64,000 bases of DNA from Bifidobacterium breve (GCA_945878865.1 CAMCUD010000004.1:163125-227124); one strand, 5' to 3'; positions 10,992 through 18,738 are shown, counted from the stretch's first letter. Notes: a model not told the origin generated them from the sequence alone. Numbers and translations are program-made.

Positions 10992-12424
10992 TGGCGCACG
11001 TCGTCACGCAGTCGTGCGTCGGCGACGGGTCGTGCGTGTACGCGTGCCCCGTCAACTGCATCCAGCCGACGCCGGACGACCCGCGGTTCGAGCTCGCGGA
11101 GATGCTGCACATCGACCCGGCGGCCTGTGTGGACTGCGGGGCGTGCGTCACGGCGTGCCCGGTTGACGCGATCAAGCCGCACGCCCGGCTGGCACCCGAA
11201 GAGCGGGCGTTCGAGGCGATCAACGCGGCGTTCCACCGCGAAGCGCGGCCGCGTCCGTTGCTCGCGCCCGTCCGCCCGCGCCTGCTCGTGCGCGACCACG
11301 GGGAGGACCTGCGCGTGGCGGTCGTCGGCTCGGGCCCGGCCGCGCTCTACGCCGCCGAGGAGGTCCTCACGATCCCCGGCGCGACCGTGTCCGTCTACGA
11401 GCGCCAGGACCGCCCGTACGGGCTCGTGCACGCGGGCGTCGCGCCGGACCACCGCCGCACCCGCCGCGTGAGCCGCCAGCTCGACACGATCCGCCGCCAC
11501 CCGCGGCTGACGCTGCACCTCGGCGTCGAGGTCGGTCGCGACGTCACGCACGATCAGCTCACCGACACGCATCACGCCGTCATCTACGGCGTCGGTGCAG
11601 CGTCCGACCGGCGGCTGGAGATCCCCGGGGCCGATCTGCCCGGCGTGGTGCCCGCCACCGAGGCGGTCGCCTGGTACAACGGCGCGCTCGGGTCGGACGG
11701 CACCAGGCTGAACCTGTCGGGCCGCCGCGTCGTCATCGTCGGCAACGGCAACGTCGCGCTCGACATCGCTCGGATCCTCGCGATGGATCCCGAGGCGCTC
11801 GCCGGCAGCGACATCGCGCCGGCCGCGCTCGACGTGCTCCGCGCCAGCGCCGTCGAGGAGGTGGTCGTGGTGGGCCGTCGCGGTCCCGAGCGCTCGGCCT
11901 TCACCCTCCCGGAGATCGTCGGCCTCACCGCGACGCCCGGCGTCGCCGTGCAGGTCGTGTCGGAGGAGCTGGCGGGCGCGCCGTCCGGCCCGAAGGTCGA
12001 CCTCCTGCGCGGACTCGGCGCCCCCGCCGACGGGGCGCGGCGGATCGTCCTGCGGTACGGGCTAACTCCGGAGCGGGTGCTCGGCGCCGCGGAGGTCGAG
12101 GGGATCGCCTTCCGGCGCACCGCCGGCGACGGTGGGGAGACGTTCGCGACTGGGCTCGTGGTGCCGTCGATCGGCTACCGCGGCGAGCCGGTGCCGGCGT
12201 TGCCGTACGACCCCGTCCGCGGCATCGTCCCCAACGACGAGGGCCGCGTCGTCGACCCCGTCACCGGCGCGCCGATGCCCCGCACGTACGTCGTCGGGTG
12301 GGCCAAGCGCGGGCCGACCGGGTTCATCGGGACGAACAAGGGCTGCTCGCAGGACACGGTCGCCGCGCTCGTCGACGACCACAACGCTGGGCTCCTGGGC
12401 GTCATGCGGCACCGGGCCGCGTGA
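10991..12424 (+). CDS. Ferredoxin/ferredoxin-NADP reductase fusion (FprB-like)
   Basis: A 477-residue electron-transfer flavoprotein. Residues 1-65 form a bacterial ferredoxin with two cysteine sets: C9, C15, C19, C23 (spacing as in 7Fe ferredoxins) and CVDCGACVTACP. Residues 105 to the end form an adrenodoxin-reductase-type FNR: FAD motif VAVVGSGPAALYAAE, YGLVHAGVAPDH, the NADP motif VVIVGNGNVALDIARIL, GRRGPERSAFT and the C-terminal VVGWAKRGPTGFIGTNKG. This is the architecture of mycobacterial FprB. Lying directly after the AurF-like gene, it most likely reduces that diiron enzyme. The 3' end overlaps the convergent cupredoxin gene by 23 bases. Confidence 0.93.
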   Translation: MAHVVTQSCVGDGSCVYACPVNCIQPTPDDPRFELAEMLHIDPAACVDCGACVTACPVDAIKPHARLAPEERAFEAINAAFHREARPRPLLAPVRPRLLVRDHGEDLRVAVVGSGPAALYAAEEVLTIPGATVSVYERQDRPYGLVHAGVAPDHRRTRRVSRQLDTIRRHPRLTLHLGVEVGRDVTHDQLTDTHHAVIYGVGAASDRRLEIPGADLPGVVPATEAVAWYNGALGSDGTRLNLSGRRVVIVGNGNVALDIARILAMDPEALAGSDIAPAALDVLRASAVEEVVVVGRRGPERSAFTLPEIVGLTATPGVAVQVVSEELAGAPSGPKVDLLRGLGAPADGARRIVLRYGLTPERVLGAAEVEGIAFRRTAGDGGETFATGLVVPSIGYRGEPVPALPYDPVRGIVPNDEGRVVDPVTGAPMPRTYVVGWAKRGPTGFIGTNKGCSQDTVAALVDDHNAGLLGVMRHRAA

Positions 12425-12788
12425 CGACGACCTCGCCCGTCATCTGCGGGTGGATGGTGCACTGGTAGCGCATCGTCCCGACCTTCTCAGCGGTCCACGT
12501 GTACGTCGTCCCCGGCGGGATCGCGGCCGACGCCGGGGAGTTCGTCATCCCCTTGCCCGCCACCGTGTGGTCGGTCTGCCCGTCGTTGCGCCACGTGACG
12601 GTCTCGCCCTTGGCGATGGTGATGGTCTCCGGCTGGAAGTCGTTGTCCTGGATGGCGACGGTGACCCCCGGCCCGGCCGCGGGATTCGCGTTGCGGGTGG
12701 GCGTGGGCGCCGTCGCGGCGGTCTCGTCATCGCCGCCTCCGCACGCGGCGAGCGCGAGGGCGGCGAGAAGTGGGGCAGCACGGCGCAT
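12402..12788 (-). CDS. Cupredoxin-domain lipoprotein
   Basis: A 128-residue exported blue-copper-like protein. The N-terminus is a lipoprotein signal (LLAALALAAC, lipid-modified Cys16), followed by a short Thr/Pro linker and a plastocyanin-like domain: VTVAIQDNDFQPETITIAKG, VTWRNDGQTDHTV (first His ligand) and MRYQCTIHPQMTGEVVV with the Cys-His-Met ligand cluster. It would hold one type-1 copper at the outer face of the membrane as an electron carrier. Leaderless promoter TACGGT lies 7 bases before the ATG. Partner unknown; three copper-radical oxidases are encoded 32 kb away but nothing links them directly. Confidence 0.9.
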   Translation of the reverse strand: MRRAAPLLAALALAACGGGDDETAATAPTPTRNANPAAGPGVTVAIQDNDFQPETITIAKGETVTWRNDGQTDHTVAGKGMTNSPASAAIPPGTTYTWTAEKVGTMRYQCTIHPQMTGEVVVTRPGAA

Positions 12789-12795
12789 GCGCGGG

Positions 12796-12801
12796 ACCGT
12801 A
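12796..12801 (-). promoter_or_regulatory. -10 box TACGGT of cupredoxin gene, leaderless
   Basis: TACGGT on the minus strand, 7 bases before the ATG at 12788. Confidence 0.5.
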
Positions 12802-12842
12802 CCGCGCTGAGCGTCCGATCGCCGTCGCTCTGACGACGGTGA

Positions 12843-13502
12843 TCAGACGTTCGCCGGCACGATGACCGGCGGGTGGTCGGACAGCGGACCGCGGGGCGGG
12901 ACCTCGCGGCGGCCCGTGGCCTCCACACCGCGGCCGAGGACATGGTCGACGCCGCGCCCGCCGAGGTGGTGGAAACCCTCGATCGCCGGGTCCTCGACGT
13001 TGCAGTCGCCGCCGAGGATCGCCGGCGCGGCCCCGGCCCACTCGCGCACGGCGGCGCCGGCCCGGGCGAGGTCCTTCCGGGTCTCGCTGTGCGGACGCAC
13101 CTGCGCATGGATGTTCGCCACCCACAGCCCGCCGTCGAGACGCACGCCGTGGACGACCCGGCGCTCCGGGCGCCAGCGCAGCCGCAGCCGCCGGTGCTCC
13201 ACGATGCGCGAGCCGCGCACGAGGATCGCGTTGCACCCGCCGCCGCCGGACTTGATCACGTCCGGCCACCGCACGGCCGCCCAGCGGCGCAGCGGCAGCA
13301 GCTCGTTGCGCGACGTCAGCGCCATCCGCGCGCTCGCCCCGCACGCCCGCCCGAGGGGCGCCGGCCACCACGGCGGCACCTCCTGCAGCAACGCGACGTC
13401 CCAGTCCCAGCCGGCGAGCGCCTCGGCGAACTGTTCGAACAGGTCACGCCCGGCCGGCGGCTCGGCGCGGCCGTGGTAGAGGTTCCAGGTCAGGATCCGC
13501 AT
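12843..13502 (-). CDS. Endonuclease/exonuclease/phosphatase family protein
   Basis: A 219-residue metal-dependent phosphoesterase of the EEP (DNase I-like) superfamily. Landmarks in order: RILTWNLYHG (Asn of the active site), WDVALLQEVP (metal-binding Glu), LWVANIHAQ (the usual NTH motif with Ile-His), PAILGGDCNVED (GDxN catalytic motif) and the final GPLSDHPPVIV (SDHxP). The set is complete, so it should be active; substrate (nucleic acid, phospholipid or other phosphodiester) cannot be told. No signal peptide. Divergent from argF with only 21 bases between the two start codons. Confidence 0.88.
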   Translation of the reverse strand: MRILTWNLYHGRAEPPAGRDLFEQFAEALAGWDWDVALLQEVPPWWPAPLGRACGASARMALTSRNELLPLRRWAAVRWPDVIKSGGGGCNAILVRGSRIVEHRRLRLRWRPERRVVHGVRLDGGLWVANIHAQVRPHSETRKDLARAGAAVREWAGAAPAILGGDCNVEDPAIEGFHHLGGRGVDHVLGRGVEATGRREVPPRGPLSDHPPVIVPANV

Positions 13503-13510
13503 CCGGTGTC

Positions 13511-13516
13511 TATCCT
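13511..13516 (+). promoter_or_regulatory. -10 box TATCCT of argF, leaderless
   Basis: TATCCT 7 bases before the TTG start at 13524; this spacing decides the argF start. Confidence 0.5.
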
Positions 13517-13523
13517 CTCGCGC

Positions 13524-14402
13524 TTGCCGCGCCACCTGCTCACCGGACTGGAACTCGGCCCCGACGACCTCGGCGAGGTCCTTGAGCGCGCCGTCGCGCT
13601 GAAGGCCGCGCCGCACGCGTCCCGCGCGCTGGAGGGCCGCTCGGTCGCGCTCATCTTCCAGAAGCCGTCGACCCGCACCCGTCTGAGCTTCGAGGCCGGC
13701 ATCGTCGAGCTCGGCGGCCACCCGATGCTGCTGCGCCCCGACGAGATGCAGCTCTCGCGCGGCGAGTCCGTGAGGGACACCGCCCTCGTCCTGTCGCGGC
13801 ACGTCGCCGCGGTCGGCGTGCGCACCGGGCCGGACGCGCTGCTCGAGGAGCTCGCCGAGCACGCCTCGATCCCCGTCTTCAACATGCTCACCGCCGGGCA
13901 CCACCCGTGTCAGGCCGTCGCGGATCTCCTCACGCTCAAGGAGGAGTTCGGCGCGCTCGACGGGCTGAAGCTCGCCTACGTCGGCGACGGCAACAACGTC
14001 GCGCGGTCGCTCGTGCTCATCGGGCAGCTCGCCGGGGTGGAGGTCGCCGTCGCCTCGCCCGCCGGCTACACGCTGACCGACGCGCCTGGCGCGATCCTCA
14101 CCGAGGATCCGGCCGAGGCCGTCGCCGGCGCCCACGCGGTGTACACCGACGTGTGGGTCTCGATGGGCGACGAGGACACCGCCGACGCACGCCGCGAGGC
14201 CCTCGCGCCGTACCGGATCGACGACGCCCTGCTCGCGAAGGCGGCCCCGGGCGCCATCGCGCTGCACTGCCTGCCGGCCCACCCGGGCGAGGAGATCACC
14301 ACGGACGTCCTCTACGGCGAGCGCCAGCGCATCTGGGACCAGGCCGAGAATCGGCGGCACGCGCAGAAGGCCCTGTTGGAGTGGCTCGTTCCAGCGGGCT
14401 GA
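13524..14402 (+). CDS. argF: Ornithine carbamoyltransferase
   Basis: Transfers the carbamoyl group to ornithine to give citrulline in arginine synthesis. The 292-residue protein has the carbamoyl-phosphate motif FQKPSTRTRLSFE, the strand HPMLLRPDEMQLSRGES, NMLTAGHHPCQAVADLLT (HPCQ), the ornithine loop region VWVSMGDE and the catalytic LHCLPAHPGEE. I chose TTG 13524 (MPRHLLTGLEL) over GTG 13506: it aligns with the usual OTC N-terminus and has TATCCT 7 bases upstream, whereas the GTG lies before that box. No other arginine genes are adjacent. Confidence 0.93.
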   Translation: MPRHLLTGLELGPDDLGEVLERAVALKAAPHASRALEGRSVALIFQKPSTRTRLSFEAGIVELGGHPMLLRPDEMQLSRGESVRDTALVLSRHVAAVGVRTGPDALLEELAEHASIPVFNMLTAGHHPCQAVADLLTLKEEFGALDGLKLAYVGDGNNVARSLVLIGQLAGVEVAVASPAGYTLTDAPGAILTEDPAEAVAGAHAVYTDVWVSMGDEDTADARREALAPYRIDDALLAKAAPGAIALHCLPAHPGEEITTDVLYGERQRIWDQAENRRHAQKALLEWLVPAG

Positions 14403-14420
14403 CGTCGCACCCGAAGTGGG

Positions 14421-14426
14421 TATGGT
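14421..14426 (+). promoter_or_regulatory. -10 box TATGGT, leaderless start at 14434
   Basis: TATGGT 7 bases before GTG 14434. It contains the ATG at 14422 that would otherwise be taken as the start. Confidence 0.45.
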
Positions 14427-14433
14427 CCGGCAG

Positions 14434-14847
14434 GTGACGCAGCCGCGGAAAACGCCCGCCCGGCGCACCGAGGAGGACGGCGGGCTGAAGGAGGCCGTGA
14501 CGAAGGGCGTCGCGGTGCCCTTCGATCGCCTGCAGGAGGCGCTCGACGACGCCGTCCGCCGCGGGCGGATGCAGCGGCGCGACGCCGAGGAGCTCGCCGC
14601 GCGCCTGCTGGCGACCGTCGGCGGTGCCGCCCAGGAGCTCGTCGGCAACGTCGTCCGCGGGCTAGGTGGCGAAGGATCGTCCACCGGCGCCCTGCCGATC
14701 GACGACTACGAGACCCTGACCGCCGCGCAGGTCACCCAGAAGCTCGACGCGCTCACCGAGGCGCAGCTGCGGCGGGTCCGCGATCACGAGGTGCACCACG
14801 CCAACCGCGTGTCCGTGCTCCGCGCGATCGACAAGCAGCTCGGCTGA
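14434..14847 (+). CDS. Helical phasin-like/coiled-coil protein of unknown function
   Basis: A 137-residue protein with no recognised catalytic motif. A basic, charged N-terminus (about 1-25) leads into an amphipathic helix FDRLQEALDDAVRRGRMQRRDAEELAARL resembling the heptad-rich helices of phasin-like or PHA-regulator proteins; a Gly-rich hinge follows; and the C-terminal 50 residues form a compact helical unit (TLTAAQVTQKLDALTEAQLR then VRDHEVHHANRVSVLRAID) of a kind common in actinobacterial hypothetical proteins. Cytosolic. It sits in line with the RNA methyltransferase gene but each has its own -10 box. Confidence 0.7.
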   Translation: MTQPRKTPARRTEEDGGLKEAVTKGVAVPFDRLQEALDDAVRRGRMQRRDAEELAARLLATVGGAAQELVGNVVRGLGGEGSSTGALPIDDYETLTAAQVTQKLDALTEAQLRRVRDHEVHHANRVSVLRAIDKQLG

Positions 14848-14852
14848 TCTCC

Positions 14853-14858
14853 TACCGT
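14853..14858 (+). promoter_or_regulatory. -10 box TACCGT before RNA methyltransferase gene
   Basis: TACCGT 10 bases before the ATG at 14869, immediately after the previous stop codon. Confidence 0.4.
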
Positions 14859-14868
14859 GATGGGTCGC

Positions 14869-16239
14869 ATGTCGGCCCCCGTGAACACCTCAGCGCGCCC
14901 CGAGCGCGGCCAAGAGCTCGAACTGACGATCGACGATCTCGCCTTCGGCGGCAACGGCGTCGCGCGCCTCGAGGGCTACGTGCTGTTCGTCCAGGGCGCG
15001 ATCCCCGGCGACAAGGTCCGCGCGGTGGTCACGAAGCGCAAGCGCCACTACGGCGAAGCGCGCACGGTCGAGCTCATCAGCGGCGGGCCGGACCGGATCG
15101 CCCCGATCGCCGACCACCCGGGCGCGCCCTGGCAGATCCTCACGCACGCCAAGCAGCTGGAGATCAAGCAGGCGCAGGTCGAGGACGCGCTCACGCGGAT
15201 CGGCAAGCTCTCCGGCTTCGAGATGCAGGAGATCGTCCCGGCCGTCGAGCCGTGGCGGTATCGCAACAAGCTCGAGTACTCGTTCGGCGCGGACCCCGAG
15301 GGCGAACTGGTCTGCGGCTTCCACGCGCCCGGCTCGTGGGAGACGATCGTCGGGCTCGACGACTGCCTGCTGGCCTCCGAGGCGGGCAACCGGGTCCGCG
15401 AGCAGGTGCTCGCGTGGGCGCGCGAGCAGGGGCTCAGCCCCTTCGACCGCCGCACCCACACGGGCCTGCTGCGCAACCTCGTGGTCCGCGAGGGGCGGCG
15501 CACCGGGGAGCTGCAGGCGCGGCTCGTCGTCGCCGACGGGGACGAAGCCGAGCGGATCGACACCGACAGCCTGCATCGTGCGGTCGAGGCCGACGCGATC
15601 ATGATCACCCGCACCGATGCGCTGGGCGAGACCACGGCCGGCGGCGACACTGAGATCGTCATCGGCCCGCCGAAGCTCACTGAGGAGCTGTGCGGCCTGA
15701 CGTTCGGCATCTCGCCGACGGCGTTCTTCCAGACGAACACGGAGATGGCTGAGCGGCTGTACGGCGTCGCCGCCGATGTCGCGGACCTCCAGGGCTGGGA
15801 GCGCGTCTACGACCTCTTCTGCGGGATCGGGACGGTCGGCCTCTCGCTGGCGCAGCGCGCCGGAGAGATCTGGGGCATCGAGATCGTCGAGGAGGCCGTC
15901 GCCGACGCGATCGAGAACGCCCGCCGCAACGACGTCTCGAACGCGAAGTTCTTCGCCGGCGACGTGCGGCTGGCGCTGCGCGATCTCGTCGAGCGCGCGT
16001 CGCGCCCGGACGTCGTCGTCGTGGACCCGCCCCGCGCGGGCCTGTCGCAGAAGGTCGTGCGGCGGATCATCGAGGCGAACCCGAAGCGGGTCGTCTACAT
16101 CAGCTGCAACCCGACGACGCTCGCGCCGAACGCCGCGCAGCTCGTCGAGGCCGGGTACGTGCTGCGGCGCGTGCGGCCGGTCGACATGTTCCCGCAGACG
16201 CCGCACATCGAGTGCGTCGCGCTGCTGGAGCGCGGCTGA
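14869..16239 (+). CDS. RNA (uracil-5-)-methyltransferase, TrmA/RumA family
   Basis: SAM-dependent enzyme that adds a 5-methyl group to a uracil in tRNA or 23S rRNA. The 456-residue protein starts with a TRAM domain (ELTIDDLAFGGNGVARLEGYVLF), a mixed middle domain beginning LEIKQAQVEDALTRIG and YRNKLEYSFG, then the catalytic Rossmann domain: FFQTNTEMAERLY, VYDLFCGIGTVGLSLA (SAM), GIEIVEEAVADA, VVVDPPRAGLS and the nucleophilic cysteine in VYISCNPTTLA. The [4Fe-4S] cysteines typical of RlmD/RumA near residue 80 are absent (IADHPGAPWQ instead). Hence target uridine is uncertain. Confidence 0.93.
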   Translation: MSAPVNTSARPERGQELELTIDDLAFGGNGVARLEGYVLFVQGAIPGDKVRAVVTKRKRHYGEARTVELISGGPDRIAPIADHPGAPWQILTHAKQLEIKQAQVEDALTRIGKLSGFEMQEIVPAVEPWRYRNKLEYSFGADPEGELVCGFHAPGSWETIVGLDDCLLASEAGNRVREQVLAWAREQGLSPFDRRTHTGLLRNLVVREGRRTGELQARLVVADGDEAERIDTDSLHRAVEADAIMITRTDALGETTAGGDTEIVIGPPKLTEELCGLTFGISPTAFFQTNTEMAERLYGVAADVADLQGWERVYDLFCGIGTVGLSLAQRAGEIWGIEIVEEAVADAIENARRNDVSNAKFFAGDVRLALRDLVERASRPDVVVVDPPRAGLSQKVVRRIIEANPKRVVYISCNPTTLAPNAAQLVEAGYVLRRVRPVDMFPQTPHIECVALLERG

Positions 16240-16242
16240 CCC

Positions 16243-16671
16243 TCAGCGCCCCGCCGACGGCATGTCGCGCAGCATCGAGCCCTCGCCCGCGGCGATGAGG
16301 CCGCGGTCGCCCACGGCGGCCAGGCGCATGCTGCACGGCTTCTGCGGCCCGACGCCGCCGAGCGCGCCGACCACCGCCTGCAGCTCGAGCGACGGCGTCG
16401 TGAGCAGCGGGTTCTGATCCTCCTGCGGGTACTCAAAGAGCGTGTCCGGATGCTTCTTCGTCGCGTCGATGAGGAGCTGCAGCTTGGGCTGGATCGCCTC
16501 CTCCTGCACCCGGGTCAGCGGCCCGCGCTGGCAGGCGCCGAGGATCGCGATCGACGCCGCCGCGAGCTTCGAGCCCTCGGACTTCGGCAGCTGCTTCGGG
16601 ACGCCGGGCGTCCCGCAGCCGGCCAGGAGCGCCGCCGCGGCGAGCGCGCCGGCGGCGCGGCGGGTCCTCAC
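16243..16671 (-). CDS. Small lipoprotein of unknown function
   Basis: A 142-residue exported protein: Arg-rich start, hydrophobic AAGALAAAALLAGC with lipobox LAGC, then a soluble domain. The domain has Cys in ILGACQRGPLTRVQEE and in PQKPCSMRLAAVGDRG, which could form one disulfide. No family recognised. GTG start overlaps the stop of the YceH-like gene as GTGA, so the pair is translationally coupled, although one product is cytosolic and the other lipid-anchored. Ends 3 bases from the convergent RNA methyltransferase gene. Confidence 0.78.
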   Translation of the reverse strand: MRTRRAAGALAAAALLAGCGTPGVPKQLPKSEGSKLAAASIAILGACQRGPLTRVQEEAIQPKLQLLIDATKKHPDTLFEYPQEDQNPLLTTPSLELQAVVGALGGVGPQKPCSMRLAAVGDRGLIAAGEGSMLRDMPSAGR

Positions 16672-17297
16672 GCGCCGAGCTCCGCGCGCAGCTCGGCCAG
16701 CTCCCGGCGCAGCGCGGCGACCTCGGCTTCGAGGCGATCGAGGCGATCGTCGTCGACGGGTGCGGGAGCCGGAGCCGGAGCGGGCGCCTGCGCGACCGCG
16801 CGTACGTCGCCTTCCTCCTGCTCGCCGCCGAGCAGCTGGCGGTAGCGCTGCTCCTTCTGCCCCGGCCGGCGCTCGAGCAGCTCCACGAGATCGCGCTCGA
16901 TGAGGCCGTCGATCGTGGTGTGCAGATCGTCCTCCGACGCGAAGTCGTAGAGGCGCTGGGTGCGGGTGCGCAGCTCGTTGAACGTCTGCGGGCCGCGGAG
17001 CATCATCGGCGTGAGCACCGCGAGCTGCGCGGTGTCGAGCTCGAGGGCCTCGTCGAGGAGATGCCGGTACTTCGGCGCGCGGCTCGCGCTGGCCAGCCGG
17101 GTCCAGCGGCGCTGCGCGAGCCGCTGGAGCGCGTCGCGGATCGTCGCGTCGTCGTAGTCGACGACCGGCTCGCGGCTCGTCGTCTGGTTGCAGGCCGCGC
17201 GCAGCGCATTGAGCGTGAGCGGGTAGACGTCCGGGGTCGTGCGCTGCTTCTCCAAGAGGCAGCCGAGCACCCGGATCTCGACGGCATCGGGCTCCAT
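16668..17297 (-). CDS. YceH-like (DUF480) winged-helix protein
   Basis: A 209-residue protein with the DUF480 signature: VEIRVLGCLLEKQRTTPDVYPLT at the start, NALRAACNQTTSREPVVDYD, ALQRLAQRRW, and the second winged helix LTPMMLRGPQTFNELRTRT...LYDF. The fold is two winged helices; function in other bacteria is undefined. A Pro-Ala linker (APAPAPAPAP) leads to a C-terminal coiled coil (DRLDRLEAEVAALRRELAEL), as in many family members. ATG 17297 has TACCGT 8 bases upstream and no ribosome binding site. An in-frame opening continues upstream to 18584 but belongs to the antisense of another gene. Confidence 0.9.
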   Translation of the reverse strand: MEPDAVEIRVLGCLLEKQRTTPDVYPLTLNALRAACNQTTSREPVVDYDDATIRDALQRLAQRRWTRLASASRAPKYRHLLDEALELDTAQLAVLTPMMLRGPQTFNELRTRTQRLYDFASEDDLHTTIDGLIERDLVELLERRPGQKEQRYRQLLGGEQEEGDVRAVAQAPAPAPAPAPVDDDRLDRLEAEVAALRRELAELRAELGA

Positions 17298-17305
17298 GCC
17301 CGCGA

Positions 17306-17311
17306 ACGGTA
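17306..17311 (-). promoter_or_regulatory. -10 box TACCGT of YceH-like gene, leaderless
   Basis: TACCGT on the minus strand, 8 bases before ATG 17297. Confidence 0.5.
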
Positions 17312-17330
17312 GCGGGGCGGCACGGCGGTG

Positions 17331-17556
17331 CAGCGGGCCGGCGCCGTCATCATGACCGGCGCCGGCCGCTGGAGCGCATCGCCATCCTGGGGAGACGGCG
17401 TGCAGGCCGGGGGTCTGGGGTGCGACCCCGGCGGCATGAGCCGGGCCGGGTTCCCCCGGCCCGGAATTCCTGGACAAGCCTCGCTGACCGGTCGGGCCGG
17501 GGATACGGCCGGGGAGTCCCACTTCGCGGTGCGCGGGTTGGCCGCCCGGTCCAACC
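17331..17556. repeat. Cluster of four GC-rich inverted repeats in a divergent intergenic region
   Basis: Four hairpin-forming palindromes in 226 bases: 17331-17371 (15-bp arms CAGCGGCCGGCGCCG with one bulged G), 17406-17432 (GCCGGGG/CCCCGGC), 17441-17464 (perfect 10-bp arms CCGGGCCGGG/CCCGGCCCGG, 4-base loop) and 17536-17556 (GGTTGG/CCAACC). They lie between genes pointing away from each other, so they are not terminators of either. No open reading frame of note. Structured RNA, protein-binding array or extragenic palindromes are all possible. Confidence 0.6.
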
Positions 17557-17569
17557 GGGATCCGCCGCG

Positions 17570-17575
17570 TAGACT
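17570..17575 (+). promoter_or_regulatory. -10 box TAGACT of MDR gene, leaderless
   Basis: TAGACT 7 bases before GTG 17583. Confidence 0.5.
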
Positions 17576-17582
17576 CGCCGCC

Positions 17583-18524
17583 GTGCGTGCCGCCACCATC
17601 CGCGACGGTGAGATCGTCGTCGCCGACCATCCCGATCCCGAGCCCGGCGCCGGCGAGGTCCTCGTCCGCGTCGCGTCCGCCGCGCTGAACGGCGCCGACC
17701 TCCTGCAGCGCAAGGGGCGCTACCCGGCGCCGCCCGGCTCGCCGCAGGACATCCCCGGCCTCGAGCTCGCCGGCACCGTCGCCGCGCTCGGCCCGGGCGC
17801 GACCCGGTTCGCGGTCGGCGATCAGGTCATGGGCATCGTGGGCGGCGGCGGCCAGGCCGAGCTCGCGGTCGTCCACGAGCGCCAGCTCATGCCGGTGCCC
17901 GAGGGGCTTGACCTCGTCGTCGCCGGCGGCGTCCCCGAGGTCTTCACCACGGCGCACGACGCGATCTTCAGCCAGGCCGGCCTGCGTCCCGGTGAGCGGC
18001 TGCTCGTCCACGGCGCGGCGGGCGGCGTGGGCACGGCCGCCATCCAGCTCGGCCGTCGCACCGGCGCCCGCGTCACGGCGACCGTGCGCAACCCGGATCT
18101 CCGCGACGCGGTGGCGAATCTCGGGGCGGCATCGGTCCTCGACCCCGAGGGCTTCGAGGAGCACGGGCCGTTCGACGTCATCCTCGAGCTCGTCGGCGCC
18201 CCGAACCTCGGCGCGAACGTCAAAGCGCTGCACACCGACGGGCGCATCGTCGTGATCGGCGTGGGCGCCGGCTTCAAGGGCGAGCTGAATCTCGTCGCGC
18301 TCATGGGCAAGCGCGGCGCGATCATGGGCTCCACGCTGCGCGCGCGCCCGCTGGAGGAGAAGGCGCTGACGGCCCGACGGATGGAGACCGAGGTCCTGCC
18401 CGGCTTCACCGACGGGTCGCTGACCGTGCCGGTGGCGGCGACGTTCGCGCTCGACGAGGTCGCCGCGGCCTACGACCGCTTCGCGGCCGGCGGCAAGCTC
18501 GGCAAGATCGTCGTGACCTTCTAG
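17583..18524 (+). CDS. NADPH:quinone oxidoreductase-like MDR protein
   Basis: A 313-residue medium-chain dehydrogenase/reductase of the zinc-free quinone oxidoreductase group. Features: GAGEVLVRVASAALNGADLLQRKG, the hinge PGLELAGTVAALG, VGDQVMGIVGGGGQAELAVV, the nucleotide-binding LLVHGAAGGVGTAAIQLG, and the C-terminal VPVAATFALDEVAAAYDRF...GKIVVTF. Zinc ligands of alcohol dehydrogenases are absent. Likely uses NADPH to reduce quinones or enones; the physiological substrate is open. GTG 17583 was chosen from the TAGACT box 7 bases upstream; a longer in-frame reading to 17328 crosses the palindrome cluster. Confidence 0.9.
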   Translation: MRAATIRDGEIVVADHPDPEPGAGEVLVRVASAALNGADLLQRKGRYPAPPGSPQDIPGLELAGTVAALGPGATRFAVGDQVMGIVGGGGQAELAVVHERQLMPVPEGLDLVVAGGVPEVFTTAHDAIFSQAGLRPGERLLVHGAAGGVGTAAIQLGRRTGARVTATVRNPDLRDAVANLGAASVLDPEGFEEHGPFDVILELVGAPNLGANVKALHTDGRIVVIGVGAGFKGELNLVALMGKRGAIMGSTLRARPLEEKALTARRMETEVLPGFTDGSLTVPVAATFALDEVAAAYDRFAAGGKLGKIVVTF

Positions 18525-18697
18525 TCGGCCTCGACCGCGTCGATCTCGTCCGCGGGGACGAGATCGGCGGCGTGGACCGAGCACAGCGCGGCACCGCCGG
18601 TCTCCAGGGCGACCTGCAGCTCGGCGTCGGTGAGCTTGGCCCCGCAGACCTCACAGCGGTCGCCGGTCTTCTCGAGTGTCTGCTCCTCAAGGTCCAT
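18521..18697 (-). CDS. Small zinc-binding protein (CxxC...CxxH), 58 residues
   Basis: A short gene. Translation from ATG 18697 begins MDLEEQTLEKTGDRCEVCG and ends EIDAVEAD. Cys15, Cys18, Cys39 and His42 form a CxxC-x20-CxxH zinc knuckle. The rest is acidic and helical. TAGGCT stands 6 bases before the ATG, so a leaderless message is likely. The stop codon overlaps the convergent MDR gene's stop by 3 bases. Function unknown; the size and zinc site suggest a nucleic-acid- or protein-binding accessory. Confidence 0.75.
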   Translation of the reverse strand: MDLEEQTLEKTGDRCEVCGAKLTDAELQVALETGGAALCSVHAADLVPADEIDAVEAD

Positions 18698-18703
18698 GGC
18701 GTC

Positions 18704-18709
18704 AGCCTA
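18704..18709 (-). promoter_or_regulatory. -10 box TAGGCT of small zinc protein gene, leaderless
   Basis: TAGGCT on the minus strand, 6 bases before ATG 18697. Confidence 0.5.
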
Positions 18710-18738
18710 CCCCCGCAAGGAGGCGCGCAACACCGGGA

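Noticed and set aside
12849..13371. Plus- and minus-strand frames overlapping the EEP gene
   Set aside because: Only the minus-strand frame with GGDCNV and SDHPPV motifs is coherent.
14422..14424. ATG 14422 as start of the helical protein
   Set aside because: It is inside a TATGGT -10 box with GTG 14434 seven bases beyond; not certain, but the more consistent reading.
17331..17464. Hairpins as terminators of flanking genes
   Set aside because: Both neighbours are transcribed away from this region and no T-run follows.
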